This document shows, piece after piece, positions 17,366-26,255 of a stretch of 64,000 nucleotides of DNA. This DNA comes from Haliotispira sp965263485 (GTDB lineage: Bacteria > Spirochaetota > Spirochaetia > SP-2023). The position numbers and the translations under genes were made by a program. The stretch is taken from NCBI GenBank assembly GCA_965263485.1, contig CBDHHO010000001.1:930001-994000 (forward strand), given 5' to 3'. A model generated the notes under the pieces. The model did no database searches. It was not told where the DNA came from and was given only the letters and a program-made list of their open reading frames with translations. The first letter of the stretch is position 1, and each line of letters opens with the position of its first letter.

Positions 17366-18349
17366 ATGTCCAGACGCTTAACTTTGAAAGATGTTGCAGA
17401 GCTTGCCGGAGTCTCCCGGGCAACGGCTTCACTGGTGGTCCGCAACAGTCCGCTGGTCGCAGAAAAGACCAGGCAAAAGGTCCTAAAAGCCATTGAAAAA
17501 TCCGGGTATAAGTACAATCGGGTTGCCGCCAGCTTTCGTTCCCAGAAAAGTGGAATATTAGCCTTGATTCTCCCCTCCATCTCCAACCCGTTCTTTGCCG
17601 AGATGATCGCCGGGATTGAAAGCATCGTCCGGCCGCAGGACTATTCGGTACAGATATACCTGAGCCATGAAAACAGCGCACACCAGTACGAAATCCTGAG
17701 GGTCATTGAAGAATATCAGGTCGATGGCATTTTTATCTGCCCGGCACAGGGGAGTGACGACAGTTTATTTGACAGGATATCGCAGCTGAACATTCCCTAT
17801 GTATTTATCACAAGGCACCTGAGCCGGAAGGATATCCATTACGTTGGTGTGAACAATGTCAAAGGGAGCCGCATCGGAACGAAGTATCTGCTGGAAAAAG
17901 GGCATCGCAATATCGCTTATATCGGCGGGCATATTGATTCTTCGGCGCGCAAAGAGCGTCTGGAAGGATACTGCTGCAGTCTAGAAGAAGCGGGTATCCG
18001 TTATAAAAAAGAGCTGGTACAACCCTCTGAAATCAATATCCGGGGTGGTTTTCAAAGTCTGGAAAAGATTCTTGCCAGCTGCGAACTGGATGCGGCAATC
18101 TGCTACAACGACATTGTCGCGCTGGGGGTATCCCTGGCCGCCAGCCGCTTCCAGCGCAATATTGCGGTAATTGGTTTCGATAATATCCCCCAGGCAGAGT
18201 TCTGGATTCCTTCCTTGACCACGGTCTGCGTCCCGGCACAGGAAATTGGCGAGCAGGCTGTGCGCTTACTGTTGAAACAGCTCACAGAGGATGCCCCGAT
18301 CCAGCAGATTTTTCTGGACCCCAAAATATACATCCGCGAATCGGCATGA
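17366..18349 (+). CDS. LacI/GalR-family transcriptional regulator
   Basis: A 327-residue repressor. The N-terminal helix-turn-helix is LTLKDVAELAGVSRATASLV, followed by the hinge helix region and a periplasmic-binding-protein-like effector domain (LALILPSISNPFFAEMIAGI, GTKYLLEKGHRNIAYIGGH, YNDIVALGVSLAASR, IAVIGFDNIPQAEFWIPSLT). The start at 17366 is preferred over longer frames because GAAGGGG lies in front and the HTH begins at once. It probably binds the TTTAGATCGATCTAAA palindromes at 1905, 8282 and the relaxed one at 14343. No such site is visible before its own gene, so it may be co-transcribed with the ALDH and GH88 genes. Confidence 0.9.
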   Translation: MSRRLTLKDVAELAGVSRATASLVVRNSPLVAEKTRQKVLKAIEKSGYKYNRVAASFRSQKSGILALILPSISNPFFAEMIAGIESIVRPQDYSVQIYLSHENSAHQYEILRVIEEYQVDGIFICPAQGSDDSLFDRISQLNIPYVFITRHLSRKDIHYVGVNNVKGSRIGTKYLLEKGHRNIAYIGGHIDSSARKERLEGYCCSLEEAGIRYKKELVQPSEINIRGGFQSLEKILASCELDAAICYNDIVALGVSLAASRFQRNIAVIGFDNIPQAEFWIPSLTTVCVPAQEIGEQAVRLLLKQLTEDAPIQQIFLDPKIYIRESA

Positions 18350-18382
18350 AAACAAGATGCAGCTGAACGGAGCAGAAGATTA

Positions 18383-19909
18383 ATGAAAGCTGAAGTAGTC
18401 TCTTTCGAGCAGGCGATTGATCAGATCCACAACGGTGCCAGCATTGGTGTACAAGGGTCGGGAGGGGGAGTGAACGAGCCATCCCGCTTGCTGAAGGAAC
18501 TCGGAGCATCGTATGCCCGGAAGCGCAGGCCTTCCGGCCTGACCATGATCCATGCCACTGGTTTGGGCGACAAGGCGGAGATTGGTATGGACTATTTGGC
18601 GGAGGAGGGACTGGTCCAACGCGATATTGCCGGCCATCTGGCAATGGCGCCGTCCTTTGCCAGACTGATCCGCGAAAACAAGGTAGAGAGTTACAACCTG
18701 CCCCAGGGAGTTATTTCCCATTTATTCGCAGCCATTGGCGGCAGAAAGCCGGGCGTGATCACCAAAGTCGGGCTGGATACCTTCGTTGACCCGCGACTCG
18801 AAGCGGCGAAAATGAACCAGATTTCAACAGAAGACTTGGTCCAGGTTCTGCATCTGAAGGGGGAAGAATGGCTGTTTTACCCCGCGATGAAAGTCGATGT
18901 GGCCTTGGTCCGCGGCACTCGGGCCGATTTGGACGGCAATATTTCGATGGAGTGCGAAGGGGCGATTTTAGAGGGGATCAATATTGCCCAGGCAGCAAAA
19001 GCCTGTGGGGGAATCGTGATTGCCCAGGTGAAATATCTGAGTGAAAAAAACTCGATAGATCCCAGGAAAGTCCAGATTCCCGGGATTCTGGTGGACTACA
19101 TCGTGGTAGATGAAGGGCAGAAGCAGAGCGCAGTGGAAGAATACAACCCCGCTTTTTGCGGGGCTTCGCGCCTGCCGCTGGACACATTGCCGCCCCTGCC
19201 CCAGAGCAGCCGGAAAATCATTGCCCGGCGCGCAGCCCAAGAGCTTTATCCTGGGGCTGTGATCAACCTGGGAGTAGGGATTCCCGACGGCATAGCCAAT
19301 ATCGCTGCAGAAAAAGGCCTGCTGCCGGATCTGACCTTTACAGTAGAACAGGGGGTCGTTGGCGGTCGGCCAGCCGGCGGGGTGATTTTCGGGATGTCCT
19401 ACAATCCGGATGCGATTATCAGCGCGAGTGATCAGTTCCATTTTTACGATGGGGGAGGCCTCGATATGGCTTTTCTGGGGATGGCAGAGTGCGACCAGTC
19501 GGGCAATGTGAATGTCAGCAAGATGGGGGGCATGCTTACCGGCTGCGGCGGCTTTATCAATATTTCTCAAAATACGTCGAAGCTGGTCTTCTGCGGGACT
19601 TTTACCAGCAAGGGGCTGGAGGTCCGGGCTCAAGACGGGAGTTTGCGAATCTTGCAAGAAGGTTCTATCCGCAAGTTCTGCCGCCGTGTGGAACAGATCA
19701 CGTTCAGCGGTAAAAATGCCTTGTCCAGTGCCAAGGATGTGCTTTATGTGACAGAGCGCGCAGTATTCAAGCTGGTGGAGCGCGGGCTGCTGCTGATCGA
19801 AATTGCCCCCGGCATCCGGGTACAGGAAGACATTCTGTCGTTGATGGATTTCAGGCCAATCGTCAGTACGGATTTGCAGCTGATGAGAGAGGAATTCTAT
19901 TGTGACTGA
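18383..19909 (+). CDS. Family-I acyl-CoA:carboxylate CoA-transferase (alpha-beta fused)
   Basis: A 508-residue single-chain CoA-transferase of the YdiF/propionate-CoA-transferase type. The N-terminal half has GVQGSGGGVNEPSRLLKELG and the C-terminal half GAVINLGVGIPDGIAN. The conserved FTVEQGVVGGRPAGGVIFG carries the catalytic glutamate (TVEQG), which forms the glutamyl-CoA intermediate. It moves CoA from a donor such as acetyl-CoA to the carboxylate made by the pathway. It overlaps the enoyl-CoA hydratase gene by 8 bases, so the acyl-CoA product is probably handed to that enzyme. Confidence 0.88.
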   Translation: MKAEVVSFEQAIDQIHNGASIGVQGSGGGVNEPSRLLKELGASYARKRRPSGLTMIHATGLGDKAEIGMDYLAEEGLVQRDIAGHLAMAPSFARLIRENKVESYNLPQGVISHLFAAIGGRKPGVITKVGLDTFVDPRLEAAKMNQISTEDLVQVLHLKGEEWLFYPAMKVDVALVRGTRADLDGNISMECEGAILEGINIAQAAKACGGIVIAQVKYLSEKNSIDPRKVQIPGILVDYIVVDEGQKQSAVEEYNPAFCGASRLPLDTLPPLPQSSRKIIARRAAQELYPGAVINLGVGIPDGIANIAAEKGLLPDLTFTVEQGVVGGRPAGGVIFGMSYNPDAIISASDQFHFYDGGGLDMAFLGMAECDQSGNVNVSKMGGMLTGCGGFINISQNTSKLVFCGTFTSKGLEVRAQDGSLRILQEGSIRKFCRRVEQITFSGKNALSSAKDVLYVTERAVFKLVERGLLLIEIAPGIRVQEDILSLMDFRPIVSTDLQLMREEFYCD

Positions 19910-20681
19910 GCGGACCCGGGTGGAATGGGAGCTTGGTGAAGTTGCAACTGTACACCTCGTGTCGCCAGCCGGAAAGCCTCCCTTGCTGGATTTTGCCGGG
20001 ATTGCACAGCTTTCCATCACGCTGGATCGACTGGAAAAGTCAGTGGAAAAAGAACGATGTCGGGTATTGGTCATCAAAAGCAAATCTCCGAAATTTTTCT
20101 GCTGTGGAGGCGATATCAGGGTCCTTGAGAAGATAGATCCTCAATCTTTTGCAGCTTGGGTGCTTATGGGCCATCAGTTGATGGATAAAATCGCAGCCTT
20201 GGAGATCCCGACGATTGCGGTCGTCGATGGCTATGCCCTGGGTGGTGGGCTGGAACTTGCCCTCGCCTTTGATTTTATTCTGGGGGGAGAGAACAGTCAT
20301 TTTGGCCTGACGGAGCATCGGGTGGGGATGATTCCCGGCTGGGGAGGGCACGGTCGCCTGAGCCGCCGGATCGGTATTTCACGGGCTAAAGAATTGGTCT
20401 TTACCAGCCGCATGATCGATGGAGTAACGGCGGAACGATGGGGACTGATCAATCATTGTTATCCTTCCGCGGATCTGGAGCGAGAGGCTTTGAAGATTGT
20501 GGAGGATATTTGTGCCAATGTCTCTGTTTCAACCGGGAGCAGTAAGGAGATTTTCAGGGAACTGGAAGCGGATAACATGGCATACCAGGAGGCGGTGAAG
20601 TCCATGAAGCTGATTGAAGCCCCTGATGTGCAGTCTGCTTTGAAAGGCTTTACACGGAGTAATACCAATCCGCGGAAGTAG
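19902..20681 (+). CDS. Enoyl-CoA hydratase/isomerase family protein
   Basis: A 259-residue crotonase-fold protein starting at GTG 19902 inside the preceding gene. Features are the oxyanion-hole block SPKFFCCGGDIRVLE, the helix VDGYALGGGLELALAFD, and TEHRVGMIPGWGGHGRLSRR, whose first glutamate aligns with a catalytic Glu of hydratases. It would hydrate or isomerise an unsaturated acyl-CoA. It is the last gene of the catabolic island; a MITE remnant begins 2 bases after the stop codon. Confidence 0.85.
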   Translation: MTERTRVEWELGEVATVHLVSPAGKPPLLDFAGIAQLSITLDRLEKSVEKERCRVLVIKSKSPKFFCCGGDIRVLEKIDPQSFAAWVLMGHQLMDKIAALEIPTIAVVDGYALGGGLELALAFDFILGGENSHFGLTEHRVGMIPGWGGHGRLSRRIGISRAKELVFTSRMIDGVTAERWGLINHCYPSADLEREALKIVEDICANVSVSTGSSKEIFRELEADNMAYQEAVKSMKLIEAPDVQSALKGFTRSNTNPRK

Positions 20682-20682
20682 A

Positions 20683-20760
20683 GGGAACCTCTAAAAATTC
20701 CCCACCACAGAAAGATGCTGCGCCAGAGACCCGGTTTTCCACGGAGCAGAGCTGCCCATA
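20683..20760. repeat. MITE remnant (one end, inverted orientation)
   Basis: GGGAACCTCTAAAAATTCCC followed by CACCACAGAAAGATG is the reverse complement of the right end of the long MITE variant at 37564-37859. The opposite end is missing. It fills the gap between two convergent genes. Confidence 0.7.
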
Positions 20761-20763
20761 ATT

Positions 20764-22401
20764 TTACAAGAACGCCTCATCGCTTACAGCCTGTTGGCTA
20801 TTGACCGGGTCGGTGACCTCGCTAGGTGCCGGATCCTCGGCAGCATCATTGGCTTGCTGCCTGGCATCGCTATCCAGCTCAGCTTCTTCGGACGGAACCT
20901 TGCGAGGTGTAAATTCGGTGGTGGCCAAGGCCCTCGTTGATTTGGTGTACTGGATAAAGTCATAGATATTCAGGCCCAGCAACACTCCACTCAGCACCGC
21001 GCCACCGATGGCTACCCCGAAACCAACGGCCATACCCTGCTGGTATTTCGGTCCATCGCTGTTGTTCTGATTATTAGAGTACAAGCCTTGGTTGACAAAG
21101 CCAATGCCGGAAGAAATAACCGGAATTGCCAGCGAAATCAAAAACAGAGCGCTGGACCAATAGAAGCGGGTGCGCCGCTCATCGTTTTCTTCTTTCAAAG
21201 TAATTTGTGGTGCCGGTTCCAGCTCAAAGAACAGATCCTTTTCCTGCTTTGGGCTCAGATCGTAATTGATGGTGCGCTTGTCGGGGGCTACCAGCACCAA
21301 AAGACTGTCGTAAGCCGGTACCCGCACGTCCATCGGGGTTTCACCCAAGTAGCGCACACCCATGTACAGATCCGCCGGACCAGAGCTTTCGACCCGGATG
21401 AATTTCTCCGGGGCTTCAATTTCCAAGGTAAATTCAAAACTGTTCAGTTTGCCCGCTTCCAGCTCTACGAACACATGCCTGCCCTGCAAGCCGGTGGCAA
21501 TAATCTCCAGCTCGTAGCTGTGTTCGGGAAAAAGACCGTACATCGTCAGGCCGCCTTCGCCCTGCAAGCTGCCATCCACATAAATCAGAGCAGGATCACC
21601 GGTGCTGGTGCTCACATCTACCTTCATCGACGCCCAAGGGCGGCCGAGTAACAAAGATATGGTGCGCGAACGAATCAATTTCAGTGCCGTGTCATGGTTG
21701 CTGCTGCCGATGATGCCTTTCCACAGCGAAATTTCGCGCCGGGCATTAGCGATGTAGGCGCGTATTTCAACCTCAAAAACATTGTTACGCCCGTTGGATA
21801 TCCCCCAGATAAACACGTCATAGTCTTCTTTGAGCAGGATGATATTAGGCGGTACATGGGCCTCGGCGCTCTGATCCTCAAATTCCAGCGGCAGGGATTC
21901 GGGCACCGAAATCAATTCCCGATTAACGCCCTGGATGCGTTTGATCAAGTCCTCTTTCTGTCTGATCTTGTCGTTAGAATTGCTCTGAGCGGTAATTTGA
22001 GTGAAACTGGAGCGGCTTTTCAGAGTGGCATTCAAAGCATCGCGGTCATGTTTGTCGACCAAGTTGTTGTATTCTTTGTAGTGTTTGTACAGTTCTTCCT
22101 GGATAGCCTTTTCGCGCAGATTTTCTTTTTCGTTGTCATCGAGTACGTGGGCTTCCAGCTTCCGCAACGAGGTGGCCAGGCGGCCGGTGATTTTGTCGAT
22201 CTCGCTGCCGGGAGGCTGGCTGCCGGGCCGACTGACAAAACCTTGGAACAAAACCTTCCAGCTGGTCTTTTCGATATTGATGGGGGGCAGCTTCAATTCC
22301 TGCCGGGAGCTGTTCTGGGCGCAGAGCTCCGCGGAAACCTGGGCAACAAAAAAAGCCGCCAGCAGGAACAGTGCGGGAAATCGGAAACGCTGCATGAGCA
22401 C
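20764..22401 (-). CDS. Envelope protein with signal peptide, PEGA-like region and two C-terminal membrane segments
   Basis: A 545-residue protein of no clear named family. It has a signal peptide (FPALFLLAAFFVAQVSA), a charged helical stretch at about 65-170 (KENLREKAIQEELYKHYKEY), and a beta-rich middle resembling PEGA repeats (ALIYVDGSLQGEGGLTMYGL, DLYMGVRYLGETPMDVRVPA). Two hydrophobic segments follow near 430-500 (SALFLISLAIPVISSGIGFV and GVAIGGAVLSGVLLGLNIYD), then an acidic tail. PEGA domains are extracytoplasmic in known proteins. It follows prfB by 23 bases on the same strand, so the two are probably co-transcribed. Function unknown. Confidence 0.75.
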   Translation of the reverse strand: MLMQRFRFPALFLLAAFFVAQVSAELCAQNSSRQELKLPPINIEKTSWKVLFQGFVSRPGSQPPGSEIDKITGRLATSLRKLEAHVLDDNEKENLREKAIQEELYKHYKEYNNLVDKHDRDALNATLKSRSSFTQITAQSNSNDKIRQKEDLIKRIQGVNRELISVPESLPLEFEDQSAEAHVPPNIILLKEDYDVFIWGISNGRNNVFEVEIRAYIANARREISLWKGIIGSSNHDTALKLIRSRTISLLLGRPWASMKVDVSTSTGDPALIYVDGSLQGEGGLTMYGLFPEHSYELEIIATGLQGRHVFVELEAGKLNSFEFTLEIEAPEKFIRVESSGPADLYMGVRYLGETPMDVRVPAYDSLLVLVAPDKRTINYDLSPKQEKDLFFELEPAPQITLKEENDERRTRFYWSSALFLISLAIPVISSGIGFVNQGLYSNNQNNSDGPKYQQGMAVGFGVAIGGAVLSGVLLGLNIYDFIQYTKSTRALATTEFTPRKVPSEEAELDSDARQQANDAAEDPAPSEVTDPVNSQQAVSDEAFL

Positions 22402-22424
22402 CCTGCCTTGTCTTTGGGCTCTAT

Positions 22425-23553
22425 CTATGCTCGTTCATGAGAGGAGCCCGCGTGAAACTGCTCAGCGGCCCAGCGCAGATATGACTGAATAAACGGATCA
22501 ATGGCACCGTCCATCACGGCTTGGATATTGCCGGTTTCCCAGCGGGTGCGCAGGTCCTTGACAATGGTGTAGGGCTGGAAGACGTAACTGCGTATTTGTG
22601 AACCCCAGCCGATTTCTTTTTTTTCGGCGGCGGTTTTCTGTTGCTCTTCTTTCTGCTGCAAGCGGTAGTATTCGTAGAGGCGGGAGCGCAACATTTTCAT
22701 CGCCATGTCTTTGTTTTTGTGCTGGCTGCGTTCGTTCTGGCACTGCACTACAATGCCGGTTGACAGATGAGTCAGGCGCACTGCGCTGTCGGTCTTATTG
22801 ACGTGTTGGCCACCGGCGCCTCCGGCCCGATAGGTGTCAACTCGCAGGTCTTCAGCAACGATTTCAACATCAATGCTGTTGTCGAGCACAGGAGAGACAT
22901 AAACCGAGGCAAAAGAGGTGTGACGGCGCGCATTGGAGTCAAAGGGAGAGATCCGCACCAGACGGTGGATACCGTTTTCGCCCTTGAGCAGTCCCGCGGC
23001 ATAGTCACCGTCAACCTGCACCGTTACCGATTTGATGCCACCTTCGGCGGGCTGGTGGTCAATCAGGCTGAGTTTGAAGCCCTGTTGGTCGATCCAGCGA
23101 CTGTACATCCGGTAGAGCATGGAGGCCCAGTCGCAGGCTTCGGTGCCGCCCGCGCCGGAGTGGATGGTCAGAAAGGCCGGAAGAGCATCGCTTTCTTCAC
23201 CCATCAGCACGATGTTGGCTAGCGTGGCGTAGCGTTCTTCAAGCAGGGTCAGGGTTTCTTTAATTTCCTCTTCCAGCGATTCATCATTTTCTTCAAGGGC
23301 CAGATCGAGCAGGGTCTCGAGGTCTTCGCACTGGGCGATCAGATTTTGCCAATTGTCATGGCGCTTGCGCAGAGCCTTGAGCCGACCAAAGGTGCTTTCA
23401 GCCTGACCGGACCGGCCCCAGAAATCCGGATCGTTGGCAACAGCTTCCAGTTCGGCAATTTCGCGTTCCATGCGTGCCGGGTCAAAGTCGCCTCCAAGTG
23501 TCAGAGATTTCGGCGGCCAGTTTTTTGATGGGGGTCTTCCATTCGTTGAGCAT
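22425..23553 (-). CDS. prfB: Peptide chain release factor 2, with programmed +1 frameshift
   Basis: The gene starts at ATG 23553 and reads 23 codons (MLNEWKTPIKKLAAEISDTW...) to CTT TGA C. A +1 shift at that point joins the remaining 352 codons, for 375 residues in total. The downstream frame has GAGGTEACDW, the GGQHVNKTDSAVRLTH motif that triggers peptidyl-tRNA hydrolysis, and QCQNERSQHKNK. The expected SPF-type stop-codon-recognition tripeptide appears as SPF in RISPFDSNARRHTSFASV. RF2 ends translation at UGA and UAA; shortage of RF2 allows frameshifting at its own UGA, giving autoregulation. The ATG lacks a strong ribosome site. Confidence 0.95.
23481..23496 (-). promoter_or_regulatory. 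RF2 autoregulatory frameshift site
   Basis: On the minus strand TGGAGG (23496-23491) is followed after 3 bases by CTT TGA C (23487-23481). This is the classical bacterial arrangement: an internal Shine-Dalgarno-like element 3 bases before the slippery CUU, an in-frame UGA, and a C after it. Confidence 0.92.
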
Positions 23554-23689
23554 GGCCCGATTGTAGGGATAGAGCTTCTGCGAATCAATCGGGTCAACAA
23601 GCGGGAAGGGAGCCCGCGGGTGAAATGGCCTTCTCCGCAATCGCAGAAGTGCCGAGTTGTACAACAGCCCTATATACCGGTTCACTTGA

Positions 23690-23782
23690 AATTACTTGGG
23701 AATTGCGATTTTTCATTCTCTCCTCGACTTTTAGAGGTTCCCTTCAGGGCACCTCTAAAAACCGCGAGTAGTGGATGTTCCG
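23690..23782. repeat. Two abutting MITE ends, 4-base spacer
   Basis: A right end, TTTTAGAGGTTCCC, finishes at 23742; after TTCA a left end GGGCACCTCTAAAAA begins at 23747. Each belongs to a different damaged element. The same end-to-end contact with a single 4-base spacer occurs at 33607-33610. The right-hand copy runs into the 3' end of the next gene. Confidence 0.65.
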
Positions 23783-25264
23783 CTATCCCGGCAGTAATGC
23801 GTCAAATTCCCGACTGTAGCGTAAGCGCACCGCATCAATTACCTGCCATATCCGAGGAATAAAAACGCGCCATAGGTCTTTGGTCTGAGCCGAACTATTA
23901 CGCAGTTGCCACCGGTTCTGCTGTGAACTGATAAAATATTCGCAGCGCTGCGGTAAATACAGCAGATAGTAATACCAGATAAGTTCCTGCACCAGAAAGT
24001 AACTGTCCGGGTCCAGCTCCCGCTGCCGGAGTTCATTGACTGCAGGGGGAACCAAGCCGTCATTGTCTGGGAAAGCATCGCGCAGATAATTGCGCAAAAT
24101 TTCCAGCGATTTGGTTACGCTGTACTGCGGATAAAGGGTTTGTCGGGTGTACAAATTGGCCTTTTCTATAAAACTGAGGCGGTAGTGTGGAAGTTGAGCC
24201 GCTGTTTCCGGTTCAGCAGCATCTCCGGGACTATTGCCAAGAGTGGCCCTGCGGCTATCCAGGCTTCTCGGTTCCGGTATGCCCGCCGGAGAACCGGGCA
24301 AAGCATCCCTTGCGCTTTGGGATCCCTCTTGGTTTAAAGAGCTTTGTGAGTTTGCGGAGTTCGCCGATAATGCGGACTTCAGGGAAGAAGGGGCTGAAAG
24401 CACACTGGGAATCAAATAAGCATATCTATGTCCGGCACCGTCCTTTTGCGGATAGACGCTGCTGCGCTGTATCAGGGCTCCTATCAGGGCTCCTGGCAAC
24501 GGGGCCGGCCCTCGGACTGGTGTCTGCGTCACATCTTCGTGATGAGCATTGTATAAAATGCTCAGACGCCGGACACCTTGGTCGGCTTCGTTATACGGAT
24601 CAAGAAAGATGCGCAGCACCAGCCAAGAGCCTCGGCCGGGATAGGGGCTCCTGGCAATTGGCCGAAAGTAGTTCCTGATGAAGACTCGTACCAGTTCGGT
24701 GGCATCGGCTGTTTCTGCTGTTTGTTTCACTGCCTGAGCAGCTTGAACAGCCCGATCACGTTCTGCCAGACTTCCCGCCCAGCGCAGCGTTTGCAACAAA
24801 ATATCGGCCAGGTTCTGCTGTTCGGCCTGCTCCAGTTTGCTCACCAAACCCAAATCAGCCAGCCACAGAAATATCTCGTACAAAGTGGGCTCAGCCCATA
24901 ATGTCACGGTTTCCCGGCTCTGATTGCGCTGTTCGGACGCGCTGTTCGGATACACGGCCAGCACCCGCAGGTTTGGGTAGCTGAGGGTTCGCTGCTCTGC
25001 CTGCAACAGGGCCCGATAGGCGTGCTGTTGTTCCGGGAGACTCAATTCGGAGGGCAGGTCGGAAATCGTTATATGATCCACCGAGTCTGCGTCGGGCTCG
25101 GTGGAGCTATTGTCTCTATCCGCAGTTCCGGAACTTTGCTCTCTCGCTGAACTTCTCCCCCGGGCAAGCAGTGCGCTGCCGCTTAGGCAGACCAGCAGCA
25201 GTAGAAGTGTGGTTTGCAGGATAGGCATGCCCCGTCCGCCCCCCCGTAGCAGTGACTCAAACAT
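23783..25264 (-). CDS. Hypothetical secreted protein, third gene of the ridA-tatD unit
   Basis: A 493-residue protein I do not recognise. It has a hydrophobic N-terminus (GMPILQTTLLLLLVCLSGSA) consistent with a signal peptide or anchor, then a Ser/Asp-rich linker. A folded region follows (LVRVFIRNYFRPIARSPYPG, WLVLRIFLDPYNEADQGVRR), then a Ser/Ala-rich low-complexity stretch around 290-350, and a C-terminal region rich in aromatic residues (YFLVQELIWYYYLLYLPQR). Its ATG overlaps the tatD stop (TGATG), which implies translational coupling. The C-terminal part ends at a MITE. Confidence 0.7.
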   Translation of the reverse strand: MFESLLRGGGRGMPILQTTLLLLLVCLSGSALLARGRSSAREQSSGTADRDNSSTEPDADSVDHITISDLPSELSLPEQQHAYRALLQAEQRTLSYPNLRVLAVYPNSASEQRNQSRETVTLWAEPTLYEIFLWLADLGLVSKLEQAEQQNLADILLQTLRWAGSLAERDRAVQAAQAVKQTAETADATELVRVFIRNYFRPIARSPYPGRGSWLVLRIFLDPYNEADQGVRRLSILYNAHHEDVTQTPVRGPAPLPGALIGALIQRSSVYPQKDGAGHRYAYLIPSVLSAPSSLKSALSANSANSQSSLNQEGSQSARDALPGSPAGIPEPRSLDSRRATLGNSPGDAAEPETAAQLPHYRLSFIEKANLYTRQTLYPQYSVTKSLEILRNYLRDAFPDNDGLVPPAVNELRQRELDPDSYFLVQELIWYYYLLYLPQRCEYFISSQQNRWQLRNSSAQTKDLWRVFIPRIWQVIDAVRLRYSREFDALLPG

Positions 25265-26250
25265 CAGCCTGCGGCTCCTGGTGCTGTGGGAAGCAGGACT
25301 TCGGCTCGACTCTGAAATTCAGGACGGGATGCGGTGCTGTCCCGGAGCTGAGCAGAAAAAAGCCGCTGCCAGTTGTTGCGTAGTTCTCTCAACATATCTT
25401 CTGCCGAAAGCCGGTGGCACCGGGCCAGCACTTCCAGAGTGTGACCGATGAAGCCGGGGTGGTTGATCTGTCCGCGCACCGGTTGCGGCGCGAGGAAGGG
25501 TGCATCGGTTTCGATCAGCAGGCGCTCCAGCGGTATCAGAGCAGCGGCCCGGCGCAGGTTTTCAGCATTTTTGTAACTGAGGTTACCGGCAAAAGAAAAG
25601 TAGTAGCCTTTGTCCAACAGGGGCTCAATCAGCATTGGGTTGCCATTGAAGCAATGCATGATAGCACCCGCCGACAGTTGGTTTTCCGGAAGGCAAAGCA
25701 GAGATAACAGGTCCTGGTCACTGTCGCGGTTGTGGAGCACCAGCAGCTTGTTGTGCTGCTGCGCCAGACGAATGTGGAATTCCAGGCTTTTCTGCTGTAA
25801 TTGCTTGTTCTCATGGCTGTGATAATAATCCAATCCGGTTTCACCGATGGCGGCAATTTCCGGACGGGCGGCTCTCTGTGCCAAGATTTCCAAGCCGGGT
25901 TCCAGTACTTCGCCGGCAAAGTCGCGTTTCCCGCTTTGCGACTCTTCTTTCGAATACGCATAGCCGGAGAGCGAACTGCCCTCAGCATCGCAGGGGTGGA
26001 TGCCTACGGCCATCAGTACTCGCGGGTAGAGTTGTGGTTCTTGGCGGCACTGCTCTGAAATTTTGAGCTGCCAAAGCCAGTCGGCTTCCTCTGGTTCCAG
26101 CACGATGTTTAGCAGCGATTCCAAGCCTCCCGCACGCCACTGGCGCAGTACCGCAGGAATATCCAGACCTTTCTGCCGCAGATGAAAGAGATGGCAGTGA
26201 GAATCATAAATCCCAGGATATAAGTGGTTGGGGGAGCTGACAGCCTTCAT
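25264..26250 (-). CDS. tatD: TatD-family metal-dependent DNase
   Basis: A 328-residue TIM-barrel hydrolase with all family motifs. These are YDSHCHL (metal His pair), VGIHPC, AAIGETGLDYY, LVLHNRD, IMHCFNG and LLIETDAPFLAPQPVRG followed by N.P.F. TatD proteins are 3'-5' exonucleases or deoxyribonucleases acting in DNA repair and turnover. An insertion of about 25 residues (SSLSGYAYSKEESQSGKRDF) before the AIGE motif and a tail of about 25 residues make it longer than the usual 260. It follows ridA by 5 bases and overlaps the next gene by 1 base, giving a three-gene operon. Confidence 0.92.
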   Translation of the reverse strand: MKAVSSPNHLYPGIYDSHCHLFHLRQKGLDIPAVLRQWRAGGLESLLNIVLEPEEADWLWQLKISEQCRQEPQLYPRVLMAVGIHPCDAEGSSLSGYAYSKEESQSGKRDFAGEVLEPGLEILAQRAARPEIAAIGETGLDYYHSHENKQLQQKSLEFHIRLAQQHNKLLVLHNRDSDQDLLSLLCLPENQLSAGAIMHCFNGNPMLIEPLLDKGYYFSFAGNLSYKNAENLRRAAALIPLERLLIETDAPFLAPQPVRGQINHPGFIGHTLEVLARCHRLSAEDMLRELRNNWQRLFSAQLRDSTASRPEFQSRAEVLLPTAPGAAG

Positions 26251-26255
26251 GGTTG

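Noticed and set aside
23482..23484. In-frame TGA in prfB read as selenocysteine or as a disabling mutation
   Set aside because: The CTTTGAC context with TGGAGG upstream is the known RF2 +1 frameshift site.
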